Shown: piece after piece, positions 46,746-56,571 of the stretch | How the letters are laid out: each line of letters opens with the position of its first letter | Position numbering within the stretch: position 1 is the first letter of the stretch | Source: Stutzerimonas nitrititolerans | GTDB taxonomy: Bacteria; Pseudomonadota; Gammaproteobacteria; Pseudomonadales; Pseudomonadaceae | DNA length: 64,000 nt | NCBI RefSeq assembly: GCF_003696285.1 | Contig: NZ_RFFL01000002.1 | Span: forward strand, 62,001 to 126,000 | Direction of reading: 5' to 3' | The notes under the pieces: generated by a model | Seen by the model: only the letters and a program-made list of their open reading frames with translations | What the model was told of the DNA's origin: nothing | Database searches by the model: none | Made by a program: the position numbers and the translations under genes

Positions 46746-47507
46746 TCAAGGGGCGGTCTCGCGCAAGGCCGTCAGCAAGGCCGCGGCACCAGCGCCACGG
46801 CAATCCACGATTCGTTTGGCACCCAGCTGCCGCGCCATCTCGGCCACACGCGGGCTGGGTACGAACAAGGTTAGCTCAACCATCTCAGGCCAGGCATCAG
46901 CAGCCAGTTCACGCAGCGACTGCAGACCCTGCCCACTGCTGACCACCAGGCCGTTGAGCCGTTCCGCTTCGATGGTCGCCGGCAGCGCTCCCGGAGGATG
47001 GCTCGGCAGGTTGCGTCGGTAGAGCTCGAGAAAATCCACCGGCACGCCACGGCCACGCAGGGTTTCGGCGAAGAACTCGCGTCCGCCCTCGCCACGCAGG
47101 ATCAGCACCCTGGGGCTCGGAACCGCCAGCGCCTCGCTCAGGCGCGGCAGGGCCAGCAGCGCTTCGCTGTCATCCCCCGTATCGGGCCAGCTGACATCCA
47201 GCCCATGGTCCCGGAGGATCGTGCCGGTGGCGGCGCCGACACTGAACCACGGCTGAGCGAATGGCGGCTGCGGCCAGTAGCGGTCCAGCCATTCGATACC
47301 CAGGCGCGCGGCCGGTTTGCTGACCACTACCACGGCGCAGTAGCGATCCAGCTCGCGCATCAGCGCGCGCTGTTCGGGCGTCTCGGGCAGCGGCTCGATG
47401 CTCAGCAGCGGCAGGCTGGCGCTGTGAACGCCCGCCTCGGCCAGCGTGGCCGCCAGCGCGGCGCACTCCTCGGTAGGCCGGGTCAGCAGCAGACGCCAGC
47501 CGGTCAC
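46746..47507 (-). CDS. hemD: uroporphyrinogen-III synthase
   Basis: Closes hydroxymethylbilane to uroporphyrinogen III with inversion of ring D. 253 residues. The start is GTG at 47505-47507, overlapping the hemC stop as GTGA; the longer open frame upstream is out of register with hemC coding and should be ignored. Recognisable parts are [10 protein letters not shown] at the start, [26 protein letters not shown] and [14 protein letters not shown]. The family is poorly conserved but the position makes the call firm. Confidence 0.94.
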   Translation of the reverse strand: MTGWRLLLTRPTEECAALAATLAEAGVHSASLPLLSIEPLPETPEQRALMRELDRYCAVVVVSKPAARLGIEWLDRYWPQPPFAQPWFSVGAATGTILRDHGLDVSWPDTGDDSEALLALPRLSEALAVPSPRVLILRGEGGREFFAETLRGRGVPVDFLELYRRNLPSHPPGALPATIEAERLNGLVVSSGQGLQSLRELAADAWPEMVELTLFVPSPRVAEMARQLGAKRIVDCRGAGAAALLTALRETAP

Positions 47508-48442
47508 TCGTGCCCGGCCTCGCCGTATACCGCCTTGAGAATCTGCGCGGCGCCCTGCGCCAGCAGCGCTTCGGCAACCTGCACGCCCAGCGCTTCCGCC
47601 TGCTCGGCCGGCGCGCGGCCCTCGGCGCGCAACAGTTGCGTACCGTCGGGCTGACCGACCAGGCCGCGCAACCAGAGCTGATCGCCTTCGAGCACGGCAT
47701 AGCAGGCGATCGGCACCTGGCAGCCGCCGTTGAGATGGCGGTTCAACGCGCGCTCGGCGGTGACACGGGTGGCGGTTTGCGGATCGTTCAGGCAGGACAG
47801 CAATTGGTGCAGCTCGACATCGTCGGTGCGGCATTCGATGCCGACCGCGCCCTGGCCACCGGCCGGCAGACTCTCGTCAACGCCGATGCTGGAGCGGATG
47901 CGCTCGCCGAAGCCGAGGCGAATCAGGCCCGCGGCGGCGAGGATGATGGCGTCGTACTCGCCGGCATCGAGCTTGGCCAGGCGGGTGTTGACGTTGCCAC
48001 GCAGGAACTGGATCTTCAGGTCCGGCCGGCGCGCCAGCAGCTGGGCCTGGCGGCGCAGGCTGGAGGTGCCGACGACGCTGCCGGGCGGCAACGCATCGAG
48101 GCTGTCGTAGCGGTTGGAGACGAAGGCATCGCGCGGGTCTTCGCGCTCGCAAATGCAGTACAGGCCGAGCCCGACGGGAAATTCCATCGGCACATCCTTC
48201 ATCGAATGCACGGCGATGTCCGCCTCGTTTTCCATCAGCGCCGTTTCCAGCTCCTTGACGAACAGGCCCTTGCCGCCGATTTTCGCCAGTGGCGCATCCA
48301 GCAACTTGTCACCGCGGCTGACCATCGGCACCAGGCTGACCACCAGCCCGGGGTGCGAGGCTTCCAGTCGCGCCTTGACGTACTCGGCCTGCCACAGGGC
48401 CAGGGCACTCTTGCGGGTGGCAATGCGAATTTCGCGGGACAT
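47504..48442 (-). CDS. hemC: porphobilinogen deaminase (hydroxymethylbilane synthase)
   Basis: Polymerises four porphobilinogens onto its dipyrromethane cofactor. 312 residues with [20 protein letters not shown], the HSMKDVP motif, [24 protein letters not shown] and the cofactor cysteine in [12 protein letters not shown] (about residue 242). The ATG at 48440-48442 is used; a TTG two codons upstream is less likely. Same strand as algR; the 194-base spacer contains repeat copy 2. Confidence 0.97.
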   Translation of the reverse strand: MSREIRIATRKSALALWQAEYVKARLEASHPGLVVSLVPMVSRGDKLLDAPLAKIGGKGLFVKELETALMENEADIAVHSMKDVPMEFPVGLGLYCICEREDPRDAFVSNRYDSLDALPPGSVVGTSSLRRQAQLLARRPDLKIQFLRGNVNTRLAKLDAGEYDAIILAAAGLIRLGFGERIRSSIGVDESLPAGGQGAVGIECRTDDVELHQLLSCLNDPQTATRVTAERALNRHLNGGCQVPIACYAVLEGDQLWLRGLVGQPDGTQLLRAEGRAPAEQAEALGVQVAEALLAQGAAQILKAVYGEAGHE

Positions 48443-48520
48443 GGGCAATTCCAGAACAGTGAATTGCCGGCGATGATAACAGGACCGACGCGCGGGCTGG
48501 GCTGGCCGGGATCAAGGAAA

Positions 48521-48640
48521 GCGGCTGGAGGAGGCTGGAGGAGGCTGGAGGCTGGAGGCTGGAGGCTGGACAAGGTGCGGCCTAACGCCAACCTCCGTCA
48601 AGCTTTGTCGTCCAGCCTTCAGCGCTTTTATCGGCTTTAA
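48521..48640. repeat. GGCTGGA repeat element, copy 2
   Basis: GGCTGGA occurs six times at 48523, 48533, 48543, 48550, 48557 and 48564, giving spacings 10, 10, 7, 7 and 7. The element then shares with copy 1 the words CCTAACGCCA, a CCGT(T/C)A region, TCGTCCAGCCTTC (GTCCAGCC 48610-48617) and the end AGCGCTTTTATCGGCTTTAA. The last part provides the algR stop codon (48637-48639). Outer arms GGCTGGAC and GTCCAGCC can pair. Confidence 0.78.
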
Positions 48641-49383
48641 AGACTCTGCATCAACTTGCGGACCCCCGCGACATGCCGCCGGCTGACCGTCAGCGGCTCG
48701 CCTTCGAGCCCCTTCAGGTGCAGTTGGAAGTGCCCCAGCGGCGTACGTTGCAGGCGTTCGATACGGTCACGGTAGACCAGCGCGTTGCGATGCACCCGCA
48801 CGAAACGCTCGCCGAACTCCTCTTCCAACGCCTTCAGCGGCTCGTCCAGCAGCACCTCGCCGGATTCGTGGCGCAGCGTCACGTACTTGTGATCGGCGAT
48901 GAAATAGATCACCTGATCCAGCGGAATCAGTTCGATGCCTTTGCGAGTGCGCGCACTGATATGGCTGCGCGGCCCGGCACCGCTGACCGCCGCAGGACGG
49001 GTCAGCGCCGCCAGTTGCACGCGGTTCGGGCGCTCGGCCTTTTTCAACGCCTCGCTGAGGTGTTCCAGCCGGACCGGCTTGACCAGATAGCCGACCGCGC
49101 TGACCTGGAAGGCTTCGATCGCGAATTCATCATGGGCGGTGCAGAAGATCACCGCGGGCGGCGCGTCCCGCTCACAGAGCTTGGCGGCGACCTGCAATCC
49201 GTCCAGGCCGGGCATACGGATATCCAGCAAGACGATATCGGGCCGCAGCTCCTCGATCAGGGAGAGGGCCTCTTCGCCATTGCTGGCGGAAGGTTCCAGG
49301 ACACGATAGCCGTCAAGCTCACCTACCAGTCGGCCGAGGCGCTCGCGGGCTAGAGGTTCGTCATCGACAATCAGCACATTCAT
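48637..49383 (-). CDS. algR: LytTR-type response regulator AlgR
   Basis: Regulator of alginate, twitching motility and virulence genes in Pseudomonas. 248 residues, the length I recall for P. aeruginosa AlgR. The receiver has acidic pocket Asp7-Asp8, phosphoacceptor Asp54 (LLDIRMPG) and a conserved Lys near 108 (LVKPVRL). The C-terminal LytTR DNA-binding domain starts about 140 (RTRKGIELIPLDQVIYFIAD). The start ATG overlaps the algZ stop (ATGA), so the pair is translationally coupled. Its TAA is formed by the edge of a repeat element. Confidence 0.96.
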   Translation of the reverse strand: MNVLIVDDEPLARERLGRLVGELDGYRVLEPSASNGEEALSLIEELRPDIVLLDIRMPGLDGLQVAAKLCERDAPPAVIFCTAHDEFAIEAFQVSAVGYLVKPVRLEHLSEALKKAERPNRVQLAALTRPAAVSGAGPRSHISARTRKGIELIPLDQVIYFIADHKYVTLRHESGEVLLDEPLKALEEEFGERFVRVHRNALVYRDRIERLQRTPLGHFQLHLKGLEGEPLTVSRRHVAGVRKLMQSL

Positions 49384-50465
49384 ATGGATCTGGCTTCCTG
49401 CTTTTGTCTCGCGCACGGATAGCGTAGACAGGTGTAGTGGCGGCCTTCACGGCGCTCCACGCTGAGACTCGCTGCAGACCCGAAAAGTGCCGTTAGTCGT
49501 GCGTCTATGTTGCGCAAACCCTGCCGTGTACCCCGGGAAGGCGGCGCTTGAGCCGTTTCGTCATAGGGGTTGCTGACCTCAAGATGAAACACGCCATCGG
49601 CATAATGGGCCGCCACACCGACCACGCCGCCCTCGATGCGCGGCTGGATACCGTGAATCAGCGCATTTTCCAGCATGGGCTGGAGCGTGAGCTGAGGAAT
49701 CGGCAGGTCCTCCGGCACACCTTCCACCTGCCAGTCCACCCGCAGCCGGTCACCCAGCCGGTATTGCTCGATGGACAGGTAGCGTCGGGACAGTTCCAGC
49801 TCCTCGCCCCAGGTCACCAGGCTGCCGGGGCGCGCCAGGCTGGCGCGGAACAGGTCGGACAGGTCCAGCACGGCCTGTTCGGCCCGTGAAGGGTCACTCA
49901 CCACTAGGCTGGCGATGCTGTTCAGGCTGTTGAACAGGAAATGCGGGCGGATACGCGCCTGCAGCGATTCGATGCGTGCGTGCAGCTCCGCCTGCTCCTG
50001 ACGTCGCCACTGACTCTGCAGATAGAAATAGCGCAGCAACAGGCCCGACATGATCAGGCCGATCAGCGCATGGCGCAGATAGAGATTGGCCTCGCCGTCA
50101 CGTGTGAGCGGCCCGCCGAGCTGGTAGATGTCCGCCACCGCCGTGCAGGCCAGGGTCAGGCCCACCACCAGCGCGCAACACACCATCCCGGCCAGCGCCG
50201 CCCGCAGCCGCGCCAGCAGCGGCCGCAGCAGGCACATGGTGCCGGCCGACAGCAGCACGATCCATTGCACGAACAGCGAGACCAGCGCCAGGCGCATCCA
50301 GTTGAACGCCGGCTGCATGGGCTCGGCCAGCACCAGCACCAGCACCAGCAGTTCGGCGAGCAGCACCAGGCCGAGCAGCGCTTCCGACTCGCACAGCTCG
50401 GGTACGAAGAAATCGTCGACCAGGGCAACGGAGCCTGGTCGTTTGAGCCTTTTCGCTGTTTGCAT
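49380..50465 (-). CDS. algZ: sensor histidine kinase AlgZ/FimS
   Basis: 361-residue LytS-type sensor for AlgR. About four to six membrane helices occupy residues 28-150 without a recognisable periplasmic sensor domain. A His-kinase domain follows with phosphoacceptor His175 (RIRPHFLFNSLNSIA), N-box LENALIHGI and G-box RQGLRNIDARL. A longer frame would add 23 residues; the ATG at 50463-50465 fits best. Controls type IV pilus function together with AlgR, which links it to the pil operon at 11-16 kb. The 249-base gap to the divergent chemoreceptor gene has no gene. Confidence 0.93.
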   Translation of the reverse strand: MQTAKRLKRPGSVALVDDFFVPELCESEALLGLVLLAELLVLVLVLAEPMQPAFNWMRLALVSLFVQWIVLLSAGTMCLLRPLLARLRAALAGMVCCALVVGLTLACTAVADIYQLGGPLTRDGEANLYLRHALIGLIMSGLLLRYFYLQSQWRRQEQAELHARIESLQARIRPHFLFNSLNSIASLVVSDPSRAEQAVLDLSDLFRASLARPGSLVTWGEELELSRRYLSIEQYRLGDRLRVDWQVEGVPEDLPIPQLTLQPMLENALIHGIQPRIEGGVVGVAAHYADGVFHLEVSNPYDETAQAPPSRGTRQGLRNIDARLTALFGSAASLSVERREGRHYTCLRYPCARQKQEARSI

Positions 50466-50714
50466 GGCTTGTTCCGCGCAGAGCGCAAAGCGATGAAGGA
50501 GGAAGCGCAGCGGGCGCCGCAACCGTGAAGGCATAGTCTATCGACGCCTCACCTCGCCGTTGTGATGCGCCTTCGCAACTTCACCTCGCAATGCACGGCA
50601 TGGGACCAGCGGGGCGATTAAAGAGCTGAACGGGCGAGCCGATACGCCAATTGTGGCGTGAGGATTGCTCTGTACCTTCAAACATTAGTCGCCCCTGGCG
50701 GCAGGAGTTGAGCC

Positions 50715-52646
50715 GTGCTGCTGTTTTCCTCTTTGCGGAGCCGTTTGCTCCGTCCGGTATTCCTCACCCTGTGTGGCGCAGTGGTGGTGCAGGTGGTACT
50801 TGCGCTTGCACTGACCCGGGGCACGATCGGCGCGCTCGAGCAGGAGATACAGCAGAGCCTGAGCGCAGACGCGGCACGCCTGCTGGGCGAGCTCCAGGCG
50901 GCCGACGTGGAGGTACGCAATGGCCTGTCCGGCCTGTCCAAACGCATGCAGAGCGATCTCGCCGAGGGGCTGGCCCAACGGTTGACGGACGAACAGTCGC
51001 AATTGCAGACCGTGCTGGAACGCCATCTCAAGCAGTCGGGCGATGACCTGGCCATCCTCCTGGCCGGCGTCGCACCCGCGGCCATCTGGGATAACGATAT
51101 TCCCGCGCTGACCGAATTCGTCAGGATGGCGCACCAGAATCCGGCCGTCGTCTTCGTCGTCTACTTCGATGCCGATGGCAATCAGCTCACCCGCCACCTG
51201 AATCGCAAGGACCCCAGAGTCAAGGCGCTGCTGGACAAGGGGACCGGCCGATCCGCTTTCGACAAGGTGCTTTCGGCAGCCGAGAGCGATCCGGCGTTCT
51301 ACCTCGCGAAAACCGCCATCAACCCCAAGGGCGCGGAGATCGGCCAGGTCGTGCTCGGCCTGTCCACCTCGGCCATAGACACCGAACTTGCTGCCTTCGA
51401 CAGTCGCTTCCAGGCGCTCATCGCCAGCACCGCGGGCCTGGTCGAAAACGGCCTGGCCGCCACCGCGAGCGACAGCGCGCAGATGCTGGCGGCCCGCCTG
51501 AGCGCGGCTGCCGAGGTCGCGGAAGCCATCGACGCGAACAGCCAGCAGGCCGTGCAGCGTTCGGCGACCGCCCTGCTTTGGCAGATCAGCCTGGGGCTGG
51601 CGATTGCCGGCGTTCTGCTGCTGATCGTCCTGACCCTGGTGCTCGGCCGGCAGGTGTTGCGCCGCCTGGGCCTGCTGGTGACGGCGCTACGAGGCCTTTC
51701 GGCCGGCCATGGCGACCTGACCCAGCGCGTCGAGATTCACAGCGCTGACGAAGTGGGCGACATGGCTGACGCGGTCAACCTGTTCCTGGCCAAACTCCAG
51801 CCCATCGTCCAGGAAGCACGCGCCATCTCCGTGCAGACTGGCGCTGAAATCGATGCACTGGCTACCCGCAGCGATGCCGCGTCGGCCGCCGCGGAACGTC
51901 AGCGCGACGAGGTCGCCGGCAGCCTGCAGGCACTCGCCGAGATGACGCACCGCGCCCAGGAGGAAAACCGGGCCATGCAAACCGCGCTGGAGCAGGTCGA
52001 ATCGATCCGCAAGGCCGCACGCGACAACGAGGCGATCTCGGAGCAGGTCGGCAAGACGATCGAGGCGCTCGGCCTGGGCGTACGGAACAGCGCCGGGGTG
52101 ATCGAGAAACTGGCCAAGCAGAGCGAGCAGATCGAGGTGGTACTGACGGTCATCCAGGGCATCGCCGAACAGACCAACCTGCTCGCCCTGAACGCGGCCA
52201 TCGAAGCGGCGCGCGCCGGGGAGAGCGGCCGCGGCTTCGCCGTGGTGGCCGATGAGGTACGCGCCCTGGCCAGCAAGACCCAGCAGTCCACGGGCGATAT
52301 CCGCGCGCACATCGAAAGCCTGCAACGGGGCGCGCTCGATGCCGTCACGGCAATCGGCCGCACGGGCGAACAGGCCGATAGCGGCCTGGCCTCGCTCTCC
52401 TCCAGCCGCGAGTTGCAACGATCGCTGCAGCTCGCCGTGGCGCAGGTGCACACCGTCGTCCAGGAGGCGACCCACGGAGCGGAGCAGCAATCGCACACGG
52501 CGACCGACGTACGCGCACGCGTGCAGGTGATCCTCACCGAAGCCGAGCGCGCCGCCGAAGCGGTTGCCGCGACGGCGGCCAGTGGACATGAGCTGGGTAA
52601 CCTGGCGAAACGGCTGGAGGCCAGCCTGGGTCAGTTCAGGGCCTGA
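50715..52646 (+). CDS. methyl-accepting chemotaxis protein
   Basis: 643-residue receptor. A first membrane segment (about 13-35), a periplasmic region of about 250 residues with no ligand-domain signature I recognise, a second membrane segment (about 287-312), a HAMP-like linker and a cytoplasmic signalling hairpin complete it. The tip is [20 protein letters not shown] followed by [15 protein letters not shown] (about 482-520). It starts at GTG (50715) seven bases after GCAGGAG. No CheR-docking pentapeptide is seen at the C-terminus. It lies between algZ and argH, which are neighbours in P. aeruginosa as I remember it, so it looks like a lineage-specific insertion. The ligand is unknown. Confidence 0.92.
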   Translation: MLLFSSLRSRLLRPVFLTLCGAVVVQVVLALALTRGTIGALEQEIQQSLSADAARLLGELQAADVEVRNGLSGLSKRMQSDLAEGLAQRLTDEQSQLQTVLERHLKQSGDDLAILLAGVAPAAIWDNDIPALTEFVRMAHQNPAVVFVVYFDADGNQLTRHLNRKDPRVKALLDKGTGRSAFDKVLSAAESDPAFYLAKTAINPKGAEIGQVVLGLSTSAIDTELAAFDSRFQALIASTAGLVENGLAATASDSAQMLAARLSAAAEVAEAIDANSQQAVQRSATALLWQISLGLAIAGVLLLIVLTLVLGRQVLRRLGLLVTALRGLSAGHGDLTQRVEIHSADEVGDMADAVNLFLAKLQPIVQEARAISVQTGAEIDALATRSDAASAAAERQRDEVAGSLQALAEMTHRAQEENRAMQTALEQVESIRKAARDNEAISEQVGKTIEALGLGVRNSAGVIEKLAKQSEQIEVVLTVIQGIAEQTNLLALNAAIEAARAGESGRGFAVVADEVRALASKTQQSTGDIRAHIESLQRGALDAVTAIGRTGEQADSGLASLSSSRELQRSLQLAVAQVHTVVQEATHGAEQQSHTATDVRARVQVILTEAERAAEAVAATAASGHELGNLAKRLEASLGQFRA

Positions 52647-52791
52647 CGCCGGCGGCGGCACCAAGCGCCGCGAGCGGCGACCGCGGCCCGAAGGCACTCG
52701 CATGGCGCGAATGCCGGGCCGATGAGGGACGGCGCAACCCTGTTATCATTCGGCCCTTTCCATCGCCCAACCGATTTCAGCGAGCGCATTC

Positions 52792-54186
52792 ATGAGCACC
52801 GACAAGACCAACCAGTCCTGGGGCGGCCGTTTCAGCGAGCCCGTAGACGCCTTCGTCGCCCGATTCACCGCCTCCGTCGAGTTCGACAAGCGCCTCTACC
52901 GCCACGACATCATGGGCTCGATCGCCCACGCCACCATGCTGGAAAAGGCCGGCGTGCTGAGCAGCGATGAGCGCGACCAGATCATCTCCAACCTGAAGGA
53001 CATCCAGGCCGAGATCGAAGCCGGTACCTTCGACTGGCGCGTCGATCTGGAAGACGTGCACATGAACATCGAGGCGCGGCTGACCGACCGCATCGGCGTC
53101 ACCGGCAAGAAGCTGCATACCGGCCGCTCGCGCAACGACCAGGTGGCCACCGACATCCGCCTCTGGCTGCGCGACGAGATCGACACCATCCTCGCCGAAA
53201 TCACCCGCCTGCAGCAGGGCCTGCTGGGCCTGGCCGAAGCGGAAGCCGGCACCATCATGCCCGGCTTCACCCACCTGCAGACCGCGCAGCCGGTGACCTT
53301 CGGCCACCACCTGCTGGCCTGGTTCGAGATGCTCAGCCGCGACTACGAGCGCCTGGTCGACTGCCGCAAGCGCACCAACCGCATGCCGCTGGGCTCGGCC
53401 GCGCTGGCCGGCACCACCTACCCGATCCAGCGGGAGATCACCTGCGAGCTGTTGGGCTTCGAAGCGATCTCCGGCAACTCGCTGGATGGCGTCTCGGATC
53501 GCGACTTCGCCATCGAATTCTGCGCCGCCGCCTCGGTGGCGATGATGCACCTGTCGCGCTTCTCCGAAGAGCTGGTGCTATGGACGTCGGCGCAGTTCCA
53601 GTTCATCGACCTGCCCGACCGTTTCTGCACCGGCAGCTCGATCATGCCGCAGAAGAAGAACCCCGACGTGCCGGAGCTGGTGCGTGGCAAGACCGGCCGC
53701 GTGTTCGGCGCACTGAGCGGCCTGCTGGTGCTGATGAAAGGCCAGCCGCTGGCGTACAACAAGGACAACCAGGAAGACAAGGAACCACTGTTCGACGCCG
53801 CCGACACCCTGCGCGACAGCCTGCGCGCCTTCGCCGACATGGTTCCGGCGATCAAGCCCAAGCGCGAGATTATGCGCGAGGCGGCGCTGCGCGGATTCTC
53901 CACCGCGACCGATCTGGCCGACTACCTGGTGCGCAAGGGCCTGCCGTTCCGCGACTGCCACGAGATCGTCGGCCACGCGGTGAAATACGGCGTCGACACA
54001 GGCAAGGATCTGGCCGAAATGAGCCTGGACGAGCTGCGCCAGTTCAGCGATCAGATCGACGACGACGTCTTCGCCGTGCTGACCTTGGAAGGCTCGGTGA
54101 ACGCCCGCGACCACATCGGCGGCACCGCGCCGAATCAGGTCCGCGCCGCCGTGCAGCGTGGCAAGGCCCTGCTCGCCAGCCGCTGA
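52792..54186 (+). CDS. argH: argininosuccinate lyase
   Basis: Last step of arginine synthesis: argininosuccinate to arginine and fumarate. The 464-residue length is normal. [65 protein letters not shown] (catalytic His) and the superfamily signature [16 protein letters not shown] are present. Transcribed alone; a GC hairpin follows. Confidence 0.98.
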   Translation: MSTDKTNQSWGGRFSEPVDAFVARFTASVEFDKRLYRHDIMGSIAHATMLEKAGVLSSDERDQIISNLKDIQAEIEAGTFDWRVDLEDVHMNIEARLTDRIGVTGKKLHTGRSRNDQVATDIRLWLRDEIDTILAEITRLQQGLLGLAEAEAGTIMPGFTHLQTAQPVTFGHHLLAWFEMLSRDYERLVDCRKRTNRMPLGSAALAGTTYPIQREITCELLGFEAISGNSLDGVSDRDFAIEFCAAASVAMMHLSRFSEELVLWTSAQFQFIDLPDRFCTGSSIMPQKKNPDVPELVRGKTGRVFGALSGLLVLMKGQPLAYNKDNQEDKEPLFDAADTLRDSLRAFADMVPAIKPKREIMREAALRGFSTATDLADYLVRKGLPFRDCHEIVGHAVKYGVDTGKDLAEMSLDELRQFSDQIDDDVFAVLTLEGSVNARDHIGGTAPNQVRAAVQRGKALLASR

Positions 54187-54195
54187 TTCACGCAA

Positions 54196-54219
54196 CGGAG
54201 CGGGTGCCCGCCCGCTCCG
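54196..54219. repeat. hairpin between argH and nnrS
   Basis: CGGAGCGGG (54196-54204) pairs with CCCGCTCCG (54211-54219) over 9 bp. It has no T-tract, lies ten bases after the argH stop and immediately before the nnrS ribosome site (CGGAGA), so it may affect nnrS translation or act as a weak terminator. Confidence 0.55.
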
Positions 54220-54232
54220 CACGGAGACGCGC

Positions 54233-55387
54233 ATGTCGCCGCGCAAACCTCGCCTGCCCTTCGCCAACGCCTGGTTCTTTCCCGCCGCGGCGCTGTATGC
54301 GGCATTGCTGCTGCCCTGGTCGATCCTGACCCTGCTCGGCCTGGTCCCCGCATTGCCCGGCTTGGCGACTCCGGCCGGCCATGCCCACGAGATGCTCTTC
54401 GGTTTCGCCCTGGCCGTGGTGGCAGGCTATCTGCTCGGCCCGCAACGCCCGGGTTTGACGCTCGCGCTGCTGTCCTGCTGGTGCCTGGCACGCCTGGGGT
54501 TCCTGCTCTGGCCCGGCTCCTGGTTCGCTACGCTCGCCGCCATTGCCTTCGCCATCGGCCTGGCCTGGAACGTCGTCCCGCGCTTTCTCGGGGCGGCGAA
54601 GAAGTGGCGCAACCAGACCGTGGCACCGGTGGTCGTCGGCTTGAGCCTGCTCAGCGCCGGTGCCGGTCTGGCGCTCGCCCGGCCGTTCGCCTCGACGCTG
54701 CTGCACGAAGCCCTGCTGTTGCTCGCCCTGCTGATGTTCTTCATGGGTGGGCGCATCCTGGCACCGGCGATCGCCGGCCATGCGCTGAGCCAGCGCCGCA
54801 GCCAGGACGCCCGCGTACAGCCTTGGCTGGAAGGCAGCGTGCTGATCGTGCTGCTGGTGGCGCTGCTGCTGAACTTGCTGTCGCCCTGGCTGGCCACCGC
54901 CAGGTTCACCGGCAGCCTGATGCTGTTGGCGGGTGTGCTCACGACCATCCGTCTGCTGCGCTGGCGTCCCTGGCAGTGCCTGGCGCGACCCGATCTTCTG
55001 GTCCTGCTGCTCGGTTATGCCTGGCTGGCGCTCGGCCTGATGCTCACCGGCCTGGCCATCGCTGGCCTGCTGCCGCTCACCGCCATGCTGCACAGCATCA
55101 CGGTGGGTGCGCTGGGCAGCCTGACCTTCGGCGTGATGGCCCGCACACGCTTGATCTACCGCTTCCGCGATGCCAATGCGCGCCCCTGGATTCACCCGGT
55201 CGTGCTGTTGATCAGCCTGGCCGCCCTGGCGCGCATGGCGCCAGGCTTCCCGGGAGCGGATCAGCACCTCTGGCTGCTCGGCGCCGCCGTCTGCTGGTCG
55301 CTGGCCTTCCTGTCGCTGGCCGTGCTGCTGTGGCAGACCCGCGGCGCGCACCCCGACAGTGGGCGGCGCGGCGTCGACACGGACTGA
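54233..55387 (+). CDS. nnrS: NnrS family haem/copper membrane protein
   Basis: 384-residue integral membrane protein with about 12 hydrophobic segments. Typical NnrS features are HAHEMLFGFALAVVAGYLL near the N-terminus, WNVVPRFLGAAKKWRNQTVAP, MFFMGGRILAPAIAGH, and HSITVGALGSLTFGVMART, whose histidines are candidate metal ligands. NnrS proteins protect against nitric oxide and are usually made with denitrification genes; none of those lie in the window and no FNR/Dnr-type TTGAT...ATCAA box is visible upstream. The ATG at 54233 is used; a longer frame overlaps argH. Confidence 0.88.
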   Translation: MSPRKPRLPFANAWFFPAAALYAALLLPWSILTLLGLVPALPGLATPAGHAHEMLFGFALAVVAGYLLGPQRPGLTLALLSCWCLARLGFLLWPGSWFATLAAIAFAIGLAWNVVPRFLGAAKKWRNQTVAPVVVGLSLLSAGAGLALARPFASTLLHEALLLLALLMFFMGGRILAPAIAGHALSQRRSQDARVQPWLEGSVLIVLLVALLLNLLSPWLATARFTGSLMLLAGVLTTIRLLRWRPWQCLARPDLLVLLLGYAWLALGLMLTGLAIAGLLPLTAMLHSITVGALGSLTFGVMARTRLIYRFRDANARPWIHPVVLLISLAALARMAPGFPGADQHLWLLGAAVCWSLAFLSLAVLLWQTRGAHPDSGRRGVDTD

Positions 55388-55468
55388 ACCGGCCGGAACT
55401 CCTCGGCGCCAGTCTTGACCTACATAGAGCCCCGTTAACGTTGCATCGCGAGTCGAATCGAGACCGGC

Positions 55469-55996
55469 ATGGCTGACCTGCGCACCCTGCTCCTGAACCA
55501 GGACACCGGCGGCGGCGAACTCTTCGAGTCGCCGCGCGAGCGCCTGGCCTTCTACCGCTCGGAGATACACTTCGAAGCCGGCCTGCTGGCCGAGCGCACC
55601 ACCTCCTATCTCACCTCCCAGTCGTTCCTGATGATCGCCTTCGCCTCTTCCATGGCCAACGACAACCCGGACTGGGGCGAACTGTTCCGCCTGGTGGTGC
55701 CCACGGTGCTGGCACTGCTCGGGCTGATCACTTCTCTGCATGCGATGCCCGGCATCAAGGCCAACTTCGACGTGATCGAGCGCTGGCACCAGAAGCAGTC
55801 CGAGCTGCTGCAGGTCGAAGGCCGGGTCGGGCTGTTGCCCAACCAGGAATCGGCGCTGTTCGGCGAAGGCAACAGCCCGGTCGGCGGCCATCGCTACAAG
55901 AAGAGCCTGATGTTCTCGCTGCGCACGCCGGTGATCTTCTCGCTGGTCTGGGCCATCTTCGGTGCGATGTGCCTGATGCTGAACCTCAGCGACTGA
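55469..55996 (+). CDS. hypothetical two-helix membrane protein
   Basis: 175 residues, not assigned to a named family. A polar N-terminal part (ERLAFYRSEIHFEAGLLAER) is followed by a membrane segment pair: one spanning about 46-90 with a short turn, and one at the C-terminus (about 152-172). The cytosolic loop between them is rich in charged and Gly residues. The topology recalls two-TM SLATT-like proteins, but I see no effector partner. It lies alone, 81 bases after nnrS, with good codon use. Confidence 0.7.
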   Translation: MADLRTLLLNQDTGGGELFESPRERLAFYRSEIHFEAGLLAERTTSYLTSQSFLMIAFASSMANDNPDWGELFRLVVPTVLALLGLITSLHAMPGIKANFDVIERWHQKQSELLQVEGRVGLLPNQESALFGEGNSPVGGHRYKKSLMFSLRTPVIFSLVWAIFGAMCLMLNLSD

Positions 55997-56080
55997 GCAG
56001 CACTCGCCCGCGACGCCCGGGCGCTGCCCCTGTCGCTCGCTCCATGGCAGACTGCAGGCGTGCACATCCGGAGATCGCCG

Positions 56081-56503
56081 ATGACCGCCTCCAAGCGCCC
56101 ACGCTTTCGCGTCGATGCCGACCGCCAGGCCGCCAGCCGACGGGTTCGCTATGTCGAGACCAATCGACCCGACGACGGCAGCTGCACCCTGTGCCAACTG
56201 GACGAAGAAAACCCACCGCCATTCGAGAATCGCGCCATGTCCGAACCGCAAGACGATGAAGAGGCCTTCGCCGAGGAAACCCTGATCCAGGCGATCGAGA
56301 ACCAGCTGGAAGCCGGCGATCCGCCTGCCGCCCAGGCCACGCTGAACAAGCTGACGCTGGTCGGCTACGAACGTGAGGAGAGCATCAAGCTGATGGCCCT
56401 GGCGCTGGCACGCGAGATCCGGCAGATGCTCGACGAGGATCGCCCCTTCGACGCCGAAGGCTACGAGACCCTGCTGCGTGGCCTGCCCGAGCTACCCGAA
56501 TAG
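56081..56503 (+). CDS. conserved hypothetical acidic protein
   Basis: 140 residues, soluble. The first 50 residues are basic with a CTLC pair (about 36-39). The remainder is an acidic helical domain (AFAEETLIQAIENQLEAGDPP, then LNKLTLVGYEREESIKLMALALA) that looks well conserved in pseudomonads from memory. GGAGA (56070-56074) six bases before the ATG at 56081 decides this start over the GTG at 56060. An internal ATG at 56237 (MSEPQDDEE) would give just the helical domain and remains an alternative. Function unknown. Confidence 0.7.
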   Translation: MTASKRPRFRVDADRQAASRRVRYVETNRPDDGSCTLCQLDEENPPPFENRAMSEPQDDEEAFAEETLIQAIENQLEAGDPPAAQATLNKLTLVGYEREESIKLMALALAREIRQMLDEDRPFDAEGYETLLRGLPELPE

Positions 56504-56571
56504 CCTGGTCGCCACCGACGCAGCAACTACACTCTGCAAACAAGGGCCACGGTCCATCCCAAGGAGCGAAC

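Noticed and set aside
46746-47834. Long hemD form of 362 codons
   Set aside because: The first 109 codons overlap hemC in another frame and are Arg/Ala-rich noise; the GTG at 47507 fits the family start.
54188-56251. 687-codon minus-strand open frame opposite nnrS and two small genes
   Set aside because: Gln/Arg/Gly/His-rich shadow; the plus-strand genes have ribosome sites and membrane segments or conserved domains.
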